Below are positions 39,516-47,173 of a stretch of 50,164 nucleotides of DNA, one piece after another (the stretch's first letter is position 1; each line of letters begins with the position of its first letter). A program made the translations under genes and the position numbers. The DNA is taken from positions 1 to 50,164 of the forward strand of contig VGOE01000006.1 in NCBI GenBank assembly GCA_016876035.1, written 5' to 3'. A model generated the notes under the pieces. It was not told the DNA's origin and did no database searches. It saw nothing but the letters and a program-made list of their open reading frames with translations. This stretch comes from Chloroflexota bacterium. Its GTDB lineage: Bacteria; Chloroflexota; Dehalococcoidia; UBA2247; RBG-13-53-26.

Positions 39516-40445
39516 GTGCTAGGAAATGATCACGATCGGCTCCTTGGTATCAAGCCTAATCTCCAGCGCCGGGCACTGATCTACCACCATACGCGCGCCT
39601 TCTTTCTGGAACAGGGTTTTCTTGAAATAGAGACACCCATCCGCACGCCAGCCGTGGCCCCAGAGCAGCACATCATGCCATTCAAGAGCGAAGACTGGTT
39701 TCTGTCCACATCTCCAGAGCTGCACATGAAACGGCTGCTCGCCTCTGGATATGACAGGCTTTTTCAGATTAGCCGTTGCTTTCGCAAAGGTGAGCATGGC
39801 CGGCAGCACAATCCGGAGTTTACGCTGCTAGAGTGGTATCGCACCGGCGCAGATTACAGACATATGGTTTACGATACCGAACAACTGGTTCTCACAGTAG
39901 CTACTAGGCTTGGGCTCGGTCACGTGATCCGCTACAAAGATGAAGGGATTGATCTCACCCCACCGTGGCCGAGAACCACAGTCCGCGACGCCTTCCTGCG
40001 TGCTGCGGGCTGGGATCCCGTTGTAGAGCCTGATCCCTTGCGGTTCGACACAGACCTGGTGACCAGAGTGATCCCCAGCTTTGCCCCAGGCCGACCCACC
40101 GTACTCCTCGACTACCCCGCGCCTATGGCCTCGCTGGCCCGTCTGAAGCCAGGCCAGCCCACAGTTGCCGAACGCGCCGAGGTCTTTATCGGCGGAATAG
40201 AGATAGCCAACGCCTATAGTGAGCTAGTAAATGCGCAGGAGCAAGGGATGCGCTTCCGAGCGGAGGTAGAGACTATTGAACGGGAACATGGTCAGAAGAT
40301 GCCCCTACCCCACCGTTTCCTTGATGCGCTAGCGCACCTTCCCGAGTGCGGCGGTATCGCTCTGGGCATGGACAGGCTGGTAATGCTCTTCTGCAATGCA
40401 GATTCTATTGACGAGGTCGTGGCCTTCACCGTAGATACGGCTTGA
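39516..40445 (+). CDS. epmA: EF-P lysyltransferase EpmA (GenX/PoxA)
   Basis: This 309-residue protein is a class II aminoacyl-tRNA synthetase-like domain related to lysyl-tRNA synthetase without its anticodon-binding domain, the mark of EpmA. Motif 2 is RLFQISRCFRKGEHGRQHNPEFTLLEW (about residues 86-112). Motif 3 is GGIALGMDRLVML near 282-294. EpmA attaches a lysine to EF-P. A GTG at 39516, three bases after the efp stop, is the likely start and depends on translational coupling. The gene pair is the first indication in the window for modified EF-P. Confidence 0.9.
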   Translation: MLGNDHDRLLGIKPNLQRRALIYHHTRAFFLEQGFLEIETPIRTPAVAPEQHIMPFKSEDWFLSTSPELHMKRLLASGYDRLFQISRCFRKGEHGRQHNPEFTLLEWYRTGADYRHMVYDTEQLVLTVATRLGLGHVIRYKDEGIDLTPPWPRTTVRDAFLRAAGWDPVVEPDPLRFDTDLVTRVIPSFAPGRPTVLLDYPAPMASLARLKPGQPTVAERAEVFIGGIEIANAYSELVNAQEQGMRFRAEVETIEREHGQKMPLPHRFLDALAHLPECGGIALGMDRLVMLFCNADSIDEVVAFTVDTA

Positions 40446-40498
40446 GCCGCTCCCGGATTCCACACTCCCGGACAGGCAGAGCACCAGCCGTATCGATC

Positions 40499-41734
40499 CT
40501 ACTCTAATACCAGAGGCACCCAACCACCGACCCATACCAAGTCCTTCGCCGAGGCGTCAAACTTGTATGTCGCTATGTGGTCTGCCAGGTAGCGCTTGGT
40601 CTCGCTGAAAGACCACTCCGGTTGACCTTGCCACAGAGGACTTTTCGTCTTATACTTCACAGCCTCATCATAGAAGGCCTTCGGGCTGAAGTTTTCCGCC
40701 CCCACCGTCTTAATGGCTGCTTCAATTATCTCAAACACACCCACCAGATTCTTGACTCCGCCCACGTATGCTAGTCCTGCATATATGGCTTTCTCTGCCT
40801 CAGCCTTGGAGTGGTATCTGTAAAGGAGCGTTTTAGCAAAGTTGACCACAGGAACGTCTTCATTCCACATCAGAGACATATTGGGGGTCAAGACTCCATC
40901 CAGAGCCGCCCAGCCAAGCTGGTCCACCAGGAAGCCGCGGTAAGAAGATGCAGTACCCACATCAAAGAAGCGGGTCTTGTAGCCCTTGCTTTGGAACTCC
41001 TTAATGAAGGCGCCCATGGGGAAGCCCTTGGCTTCTATGTAATCGCAGTTCTTCAGGGCCTCTACCTCGGCAATCCACCCTATTGAGCCAAAGGGTTTTA
41101 TGCGAGCGCCCACATACTCAATGTGATCTGGATGTGCACTGGCATACTCTTTCAACGCCCTATCATCATCATGGATGGCCGCCTCATCCCAACCCACCAG
41201 ACCAATCTTGGGGATCTTCCCATCAGGGTAATCCCAGTCAACATCATGGATCCATTTGAGGAAAGTCTTCATCATTCGGTAGTGAGAGTTAGAGAAGCAG
41301 AATATCCATCCTGGGGGATCCATCATCGCCTCAGTCGTGCTGAGGGAACAAATGGGGAATTTGTCCCTGTCAGCGAAAGGCTTCAATGTCACTGGTGTTG
41401 GTGGCGGTACGGCCACGATCAGCTTCGCTCCACGCCCTCTTACCCAGTCATAGCCTGGTATATCTCTGGAAACATCATACCTGGTGTCCCACGAAACCAT
41501 GCGAAATCTCACTCCCGGGATAAGTTCTTCCTCGTTATAGTACCGAACCATATCCTGGAGGGCCCAATGAAGGGGGATAATGGCAGGTGATGCTGGACCC
41601 GTAAGATCGGTGAGTTCCCCTATTGTAATAGCCACCCGGTGATCAGAAGTACCACCGCAGCCTGGCAGAAGCACTACCAAAGGTAACAGGACTAAAAGGC
41701 AGTAGATCACCCTTTTCCTCAGCATCTTGGTCAT
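40499..41734 (-). CDS. ABC-transporter substrate-binding lipoprotein (branched-chain amino-acid type)
   Basis: The 411-residue protein has a lipoprotein signal with lipobox LPGC (Cys26) and then the Leu/Ile/Val-binding (Peripla_BP_6) pattern: ITIGELTDLTGPASPA at the start, VSWDTRYDVSRDIP, and a middle LIVAVPPPTPV strand. It would be anchored outside the membrane and bind a small ligand. No permease or ATPase gene is adjacent, so it is an orphan or works with a distant transporter. ATG 41734 has GGGGG before it. The fold is clear; the ligand (amino acid, amide, aromatic acid) is unknown. Confidence 0.85.
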   Translation of the reverse strand: MTKMLRKRVIYCLLVLLPLVVLLPGCGGTSDHRVAITIGELTDLTGPASPAIIPLHWALQDMVRYYNEEELIPGVRFRMVSWDTRYDVSRDIPGYDWVRGRGAKLIVAVPPPTPVTLKPFADRDKFPICSLSTTEAMMDPPGWIFCFSNSHYRMMKTFLKWIHDVDWDYPDGKIPKIGLVGWDEAAIHDDDRALKEYASAHPDHIEYVGARIKPFGSIGWIAEVEALKNCDYIEAKGFPMGAFIKEFQSKGYKTRFFDVGTASSYRGFLVDQLGWAALDGVLTPNMSLMWNEDVPVVNFAKTLLYRYHSKAEAEKAIYAGLAYVGGVKNLVGVFEIIEAAIKTVGAENFSPKAFYDEAVKYKTKSPLWQGQPEWSFSETKRYLADHIATYKFDASAKDLVWVGGWVPLVLE

Positions 41735-42048
41735 GATACCCCCTTTTTCCTAATGTCTATCTTCGGTGCTCATTATCAAGGTCGCGTACAAGTTGTGTTA
41801 GCTAACCTTTGCCCTATCAATGCTGCCAGCTATGCTCTCTGTGCTTGCCAGCCGTGCCGCACCCGGTGCTGCTACAGGCGATAGTTATCTCCCAACCCCC
41901 CCACACAACTATTTCGATGGCGATGCGGACGTTTCCCAGTTCCTTTGTGCTGCTCGTGTGCCAGTCATCAGCCACGACTTAGAACACTATAATACGAGCG
42001 CACTGTCTCGATGTCAAGCTTCCTCTGTTTCGGAGTCCTCACTTCAAA
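41735..42048. other. intergenic stretch
   Basis: No gene, RNA or strong hairpin is seen between the two minus-strand lipoprotein genes. The promoter of the substrate-binding gene must lie here, but no good match to TTGACA/TATAAT was found. Confidence 0.4.
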
Positions 42049-44043
42049 CTATGGCTTCCCGTCCCGTATGCAAAGCAGGCCTCCCAGGGTGCCGATATGC
42101 ACTGTTTTGCCATCGGGGCTGAGGGTTATAGGCGCGCCGAAGTCAGTATACCAGAGCCCTGTGCCGGTAGGAATCTTAAATACCGTCTCACCAGTTTCTA
42201 CATCCAGGGCTGCCAGGTACCAGGCGTAGTCGTCGCCGGGCAGGAGTTCATAGGTGTACAGATAAAGCATCCCATTCGCCAGAGAGACCTTCGGCACGGT
42301 GGTAGGGGAGTTCTCGGCGCTCCTCCATATCTCCTTGCAGGTGTAGCCACCCATGCCGTCCGGAACCAGATCGATGCGGCTAATTCCGCCCACGTTTTCT
42401 TTGGCGATGCCTCCGGGGGCAAAAATATTCTCGCTCACTCTCCCATAGTTGTTTTCCACGATCACCGAATACTCCAGACCCTCCTCACCCTGACGAACCC
42501 AGCCGGGCGTGGAATTTTCGGTGGTACTCTGGCCCTCTTCAAATACCGGGATCTTGCCGACCAATGCGCCGTCGGTACGCCTCAAGAACAGGATGTTCAT
42601 GCGGGGATCAGCGTTGTCAGCAATGGCCACCATGTCGCCGAATAGTGTTGGTGTCGTTCCCGAGCCCTGGTTAATCATACCGGGTTTGACATGGGTGCCT
42701 CGATCATACGCTGTACGCCAGTCCTGCACCACCTGTCCATCAACATCTGCATGGAAGCGATACATCGCGTGATCCGTAACGATGTAGACGCCGTCCTCGC
42801 CCACGGTAAAGGAGTTCTGCATCTCCTCACCGACAAGCTCGATAGTGTGAACCTGACCGCTCTCCGGATCCAAGGTCCCCACTATTCCGAACCGAGTGGC
42901 GAACCACCACACCTGGCCGCTCCAGTCGGGTATTGCCATCTGCACATGGTCCCTTGTCGGAAGTTCCATAGGCACAAGATAGTTCTCCATCTCATATTTG
43001 CGCACCAGCTCAAACTGGCCTTCAGTCTCCACATATTGAATGACCTGGATGGCATTATCCGCGTCCGCCACCAGGATGCGGTCCTGGTTGTCCAGGACGA
43101 AATAAGCCCCTCCCGACGTATCGTAATAAGGATAAAGGGGATCGTCCGCATGCCTGGGAGGCAGGAGGTAGGATGCCAGTTCCTCCAGGGTGTCCGGGTC
43201 GATAGCGAGCACGTAATACCCATCAGGACGTGCGTTGACCGTTAGAATCCGCCCGTTGCTGTCAAAAGTGATGGTGACGCACAGGTTTGTGAAGTCCCCG
43301 TACCTCTGGAAGATAACTTCTGGGTTTATCCCCAGTGGCCCGCTAATCTCATAAGTGTCCGACATGTAGGCATCGTTGTGCATATTGCTTTTCCCATTGG
43401 GCGCCAGATACGGATGCTGGGGAAAGGCCAAGTGAGGCACTGAATTCTGGTAGCCTTCAGGGTACAGGGGATTGCGGAGGTAGGTCATCGTTGCAGTCTG
43501 TACCTCCACCAGTGTGGAAATGGTCAGGGGCGGTATCTGGGAGAAGTTGGCCGCAACCGTCTTGCTCGAATGCAAGGTCACGGTAGTAGCGGCAGAGAAG
43601 GGATCTGCCACATCTCCGCTCCAGTTAATGAACTGCCAACCGCCGCCAGCGGTAGCAACGATGTTGACCACCGTTCCCGGATCGTAGATATGGTCGCCCA
43701 CTGTTGGGTCAACAGCACCGCTGCCATTAACTGCCATGGTCAGGGAATAAGTGATTCTTGAGAAGTTGGCTGTCACCCTCTTGTTTCCATCTATATGAAT
43801 GGCAACCGTTGCATTGGTGCCTGAGGCGTCACCACTCCAGTGGTCGAACCTCCAGCCAAAGGCGGGGGTAGCAGTAATAGTCACATCCTCGCCCTTGTTG
43901 TAGGCATAGGTGCCAGCACTAGGGTCCGTTGTTCCCTGACCGTTGACAGCAATGGTGAGAGAATACTCCTTCTTACCACACCCACCGGTGGCAGGGGACA
44001 GAAGGAGCAACACAGCTACGATCAGAAGTACCCACTTCTTCAT
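42049..44043 (-). CDS. surface protein with two InlB-type repeats and a beta-propeller-like domain
   Basis: The 664-residue protein has a signal peptide (about residues 1-21, possible lipobox Cys22) and two Bacterial_repeat-like units, about 26-95 and 97-170, both with the FDHWSGDASG or FINWSGDVAD core. A beta-rich body follows with strand blades such as VLAIDPDTLEELASY, GIVGTLDPESGQVHTIE, LAALDVETGETVFKIP, resembling a PQQ-type or similar six-to-eight-bladed propeller. It is probably exported and attached to the cell surface. The function is unknown; neighbouring Ig-repeat proteins suggest a surface role. No strong ribosome site is visible before ATG 44043. Confidence 0.75.
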   Translation of the reverse strand: MKKWVLLIVAVLLLLSPATGGCGKKEYSLTIAVNGQGTTDPSAGTYAYNKGEDVTITATPAFGWRFDHWSGDASGTNATVAIHIDGNKRVTANFSRITYSLTMAVNGSGAVDPTVGDHIYDPGTVVNIVATAGGGWQFINWSGDVADPFSAATTVTLHSSKTVAANFSQIPPLTISTLVEVQTATMTYLRNPLYPEGYQNSVPHLAFPQHPYLAPNGKSNMHNDAYMSDTYEISGPLGINPEVIFQRYGDFTNLCVTITFDSNGRILTVNARPDGYYVLAIDPDTLEELASYLLPPRHADDPLYPYYDTSGGAYFVLDNQDRILVADADNAIQVIQYVETEGQFELVRKYEMENYLVPMELPTRDHVQMAIPDWSGQVWWFATRFGIVGTLDPESGQVHTIELVGEEMQNSFTVGEDGVYIVTDHAMYRFHADVDGQVVQDWRTAYDRGTHVKPGMINQGSGTTPTLFGDMVAIADNADPRMNILFLRRTDGALVGKIPVFEEGQSTTENSTPGWVRQGEEGLEYSVIVENNYGRVSENIFAPGGIAKENVGGISRIDLVPDGMGGYTCKEIWRSAENSPTTVPKVSLANGMLYLYTYELLPGDDYAWYLAALDVETGETVFKIPTGTGLWYTDFGAPITLSPDGKTVHIGTLGGLLCIRDGKP

Positions 44044-44622
44044 CTTATTCTATTATGGCACCAGCAGAAGCATACTCTATGTCACCCAGACAACTCCATA
44101 TCACCTGGCCCGCCTTCGCTGTGGGGCAGGCGACTCTCACATAGCCTGGCTGAAATTTGCCGATAGAATAAGAACCGGAGATACCGTCTTTGCCTGTTTT
44201 CAACACATGGGGAGTAGTCGAACCGGTGGTTGGTTCAGCAACCCCATAGTATCCTCATATCGCACTCTGATTAGCTGGAGGCTACTTTCTCGACTTACGA
44301 CGAGGCAAGCGCTAGCTTTCATATTCGGTGGTTCTGGTGTGAACCAGCACACTTGATTCCGACCCTTCCGAAGGAGAAGATGTTCTGAGATCTCGTCGTC
44401 GGCTCAGGCGGACGACGAAAATGACCCCAGTACAACCACCTCTGGCTATAGCGGATCTTCGTGTTCTGCCGCTATCTAACTCACGTCACCAGATAGTAGC
44501 CCGTGCCCCACCACACCCCCCCGTCCCCAGGCCAACCACCAGCCCACCGGCGGAGGTCCTTGACCCCGAGCCACAGCCGCAAAAACCAATCTCGCCTTGC
44601 CACGCTGAATGGGAGGCCGCTT
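44044..44622. other. intergenic region with G-rich minus strand and a small stem-loop
   Basis: No credible gene. TCGTCGTC (44393-44400) and GACGACGA (44411-44418) can pair around a 10-base loop. At 44506-44528 the minus strand has four or more G-runs. Plus-strand open frames here are of low complexity and Pro-rich and are probably not coding. Confidence 0.5.
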
Positions 44623-47163
44623 CTATCTCTTACGGCTACTATACGCCAAACCACCGACGATCACCGCCACAACCACTAACCCTATCACCACCCACACCCA
44701 CGCAGCCATCCCCTTGGAAGCAGCAGTGACGCTGAAGGAGAAGGGGGCTGTCCATGCCGACACATTCCCCGCTCCATCCACCGCCCTCACCCGCCAGTAG
44801 TAAGTCCCCTTGGAGAGGGCCTCGCCTCCAGTAAGGGTGTAGGTGCTCCCGGTAAGCCCCTGCCTGGAGATTATGGGGCTGGAGAAATCAGCATTGTCGT
44901 CTATCTGAAGGCTGTAGGTCACCCCGCTGGCATCGGTAACATCGCTCCAGTCCAGGGTGGGCGTCTTTTTGCTGAATCTGGCTTCATTAGCCGGAGTCAG
45001 CAAGGTTGGGGCTGACGGTGGAGTAGTATCCACCGTCCAGCTAGCGGTGGTAGCGCTAGCCTCTGCTTGCCAGATGCCAAGGGCGTTTTTCCCGATGACA
45101 TAGACCGTGTGCTCACCCGTGCTCAAACTAGAAAGGATGATATGAGTGTTAACTGGTCTCTCGTTACTCCAGTCGCCATCATCCAGTTTGTACTTGTAAG
45201 ACACCACACCTGCGCCACCCACAGTGATATCAGCGGTGTTGTAATTCACTCGTCCGCTGGGCTGACCCGACAAAGTGGCCACCGGCGGCGTCGGTGCCGT
45301 GGTATCCACTGTCCAGGTGGCGGTGGTGGCCGCAGCCTCTGTCTGCCAGGTGCCGAGGGCGTTCTTGCCGCGGACATAGAGCGTGTGCACACCATCGCCC
45401 AAACCAGAAAGGACGATATTAGTGGTGACCAGTGTCTCTGCGCTCCAGGCACCATCATCCAGCTTGTATTTGTAAGCCACGATACCTACGCCGCCAACCG
45501 TGATATTGGCGGTGTTATAGTTCACCACCCCGCTGGGCTGACCCGACAGAGTGGCCACGGGTGCCGTGGTAATCACTGTCCAGGTGGCGGTGGTAGCCGC
45601 AACCTCTGCCTGCCAGGTGCCGAGGGCGTTCTTACCGATGACATAAAGCGTGTGCACACCATCGCCCAAACCAGAAAGGGTGATATGAGTAGCAACCGGT
45701 GTCTCTGCGCTCCAGGCGCCATCATCAAGTTTGTACTTGTAAGCCACGATGCCTTCGCCACCAACGGTGATATCAGTCGTGTTGTAGTTCACAGTTCCAC
45801 TAGGTGCCCCACTTATGGTAGCCACGGGTGGCCCGCTCTTTATAGTGATAGACCAGGCCTCACTCCAGCCGCTTTCCTGGCCGTCCTTAACCGTCTTCAC
45901 ATGCCAATAGTAGGTGTCATCGGCCAGGGCTTCGTCGGCACTGAGGGTATAGGTCAATCCAATTATGCCCTCTTTGGTCACTTCGGTCGGGGGGCTCCGA
46001 GGATCAGGATCAAAGTCACTGCTGCCAATCTCAAGGATGAAGGTTACGCCCTCGGTGTCATCACAGCTCCACTCAAAGGTAGGCATATTATCCGCGGTTA
46101 TGGCCCCATCCGGTGGGGATACCAGCAGCGGGGTCTCTACGTCTGTCTCCACGATGAAGAACCATGCTGCGCTCCACTCACTCTCTTTACCTGCCCCGTC
46201 CACTGCCTTTACCCTCCAGTGATAACTGCCAAGGAGTGGGTTTGAACCTGGCACAGTATATTCAGAAGTGATACACGTCTCAATCCACAGCGGGCTGGAA
46301 AAATCAGCATTATCGTCAACCCAGAGCGTGTAACTCACACCCGTAGGGTTTTCGACAGGCGTCCAGCTAAAGGTGGGGGTGGTATTGTCTATCCTGGACC
46401 CATTCTCTGGAGACATCAAACTAGGGGTATCTGGTGGAGTCGTGTCCACCCCCCAGCTAGCTACCGTAGCCAAATCCTCTGGTTGCCACCCGGCGTTTCC
46501 GCCTATTACATAAACAGTATGCCAACCTTCGGACAGATCAGCCAGCACAATATGCTCGCTTACGGGAAACTCATCGCTCCAAGCGCCATCGTCTAACCTG
46601 TATTTGTATTTCTCCACACCCTCCCCGCCCACGGTGATATTAGCAGTGCCGTAAGTCACCCATCCGGTGGGCTGACCAGTCAGGATAGCTACAGGCGTGG
46701 CGGTATTTATGGCCAGGTCTACCCAGACAAACCCTCCCCACTCCCAGATGCCAGTTTGAGCCGCCTGGTAGTCCGTATCCCCATACGTCACCCTGAAACG
46801 AACGATATCCCCATCTATACCCCCATCCTTTGGTTGTGTCCAAGGCTTGTCGCCGGAGACAGTCACAACATACACTGATTTCCCTACATAAGGATCAGGG
46901 TCCTTAGGAGTAAACGTCTTTGCCCACCAGCTGACGGTGGCACCATCTATCAAGGCCGTTATCAACGTGTCATCAGCCACCCAGTCCCCATCTACCTTGA
47001 CTGTGCCCCAAAAACGGCAAGGCTGAGGTTCTACTTGCGCCACTGCTGCTTGCGGAAGCGCACACAGCACCAAAGCCAGGACTATCAGGCCCGCACCTAT
47101 CCAGCGGGGCAGCAAATAGCTGCCCCGCGACTCTCCTTGTTTCGCTTTCGTCAAGAACTTCAT
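44623..47163 (-). CDS. Ig-repeat cell-surface protein with C-terminal membrane anchor (1)
   Basis: The 846-residue protein has a signal peptide (hydrophobic GLIVLALVLCALPQAAVA near residues 25-42). It then has a CRFWGTVKVDG domain, fibronectin-III-like units with WTPVENPTGVSYTLWV and WSDVTDASGVTYSLQI, and three near-identical Ig-like units in the middle (about 90 residues each, YKYKLDDGAWSAE...LSGLGDGVHTLYV). It ends with a TM helix (WVWVVIGLVVVAVIVGG) and SSRKR stop-transfer. It is a surface-displayed, membrane-anchored protein, possibly an adhesin. ATG 47163 lies 11 bases after the previous stop; ATG 47184 is an alternative overlapping the upstream gene. Confidence 0.8.
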   Translation of the reverse strand: MKFLTKAKQGESRGSYLLPRWIGAGLIVLALVLCALPQAAVAQVEPQPCRFWGTVKVDGDWVADDTLITALIDGATVSWWAKTFTPKDPDPYVGKSVYVVTVSGDKPWTQPKDGGIDGDIVRFRVTYGDTDYQAAQTGIWEWGGFVWVDLAINTATPVAILTGQPTGWVTYGTANITVGGEGVEKYKYRLDDGAWSDEFPVSEHIVLADLSEGWHTVYVIGGNAGWQPEDLATVASWGVDTTPPDTPSLMSPENGSRIDNTTPTFSWTPVENPTGVSYTLWVDDNADFSSPLWIETCITSEYTVPGSNPLLGSYHWRVKAVDGAGKESEWSAAWFFIVETDVETPLLVSPPDGAITADNMPTFEWSCDDTEGVTFILEIGSSDFDPDPRSPPTEVTKEGIIGLTYTLSADEALADDTYYWHVKTVKDGQESGWSEAWSITIKSGPPVATISGAPSGTVNYNTTDITVGGEGIVAYKYKLDDGAWSAETPVATHITLSGLGDGVHTLYVIGKNALGTWQAEVAATTATWTVITTAPVATLSGQPSGVVNYNTANITVGGVGIVAYKYKLDDGAWSAETLVTTNIVLSGLGDGVHTLYVRGKNALGTWQTEAAATTATWTVDTTAPTPPVATLSGQPSGRVNYNTADITVGGAGVVSYKYKLDDGDWSNERPVNTHIILSSLSTGEHTVYVIGKNALGIWQAEASATTASWTVDTTPPSAPTLLTPANEARFSKKTPTLDWSDVTDASGVTYSLQIDDNADFSSPIISRQGLTGSTYTLTGGEALSKGTYYWRVRAVDGAGNVSAWTAPFSFSVTAASKGMAAWVWVVIGLVVVAVIVGGLAYSSRKR
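45025..45835 (-). repeat. three tandem ~270-bp coding repeats
   Basis: Three units of about 270 bases, starting near 45025, 45300 and 45569, encode Ig-like repeats in the surface protein. Their DNA similarity is high (shared CACTGTCCAGGTGGCGGTGGT), suggesting recent duplication. Unit number could vary between strains. Confidence 0.7.
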
Positions 47164-47173
47164 TTTGCTGCTC

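Noticed and set aside
41735-42048. tRNA or small RNA between lipoprotein genes
   Set aside because: No cloverleaf, CCA end or strong terminator-type hairpin could be found.
44421-44729. A Pro-rich 102-codon plus-strand frame
   Set aside because: It is low complexity, partly antisense to the surface protein C-terminus and has no ribosome site.
45067-46245. A 392-codon plus-strand frame
   Set aside because: It is exactly antisense to the repeat region of the Ig surface protein and repeats with it; the sense frame has signal peptide, repeats and TM anchor.
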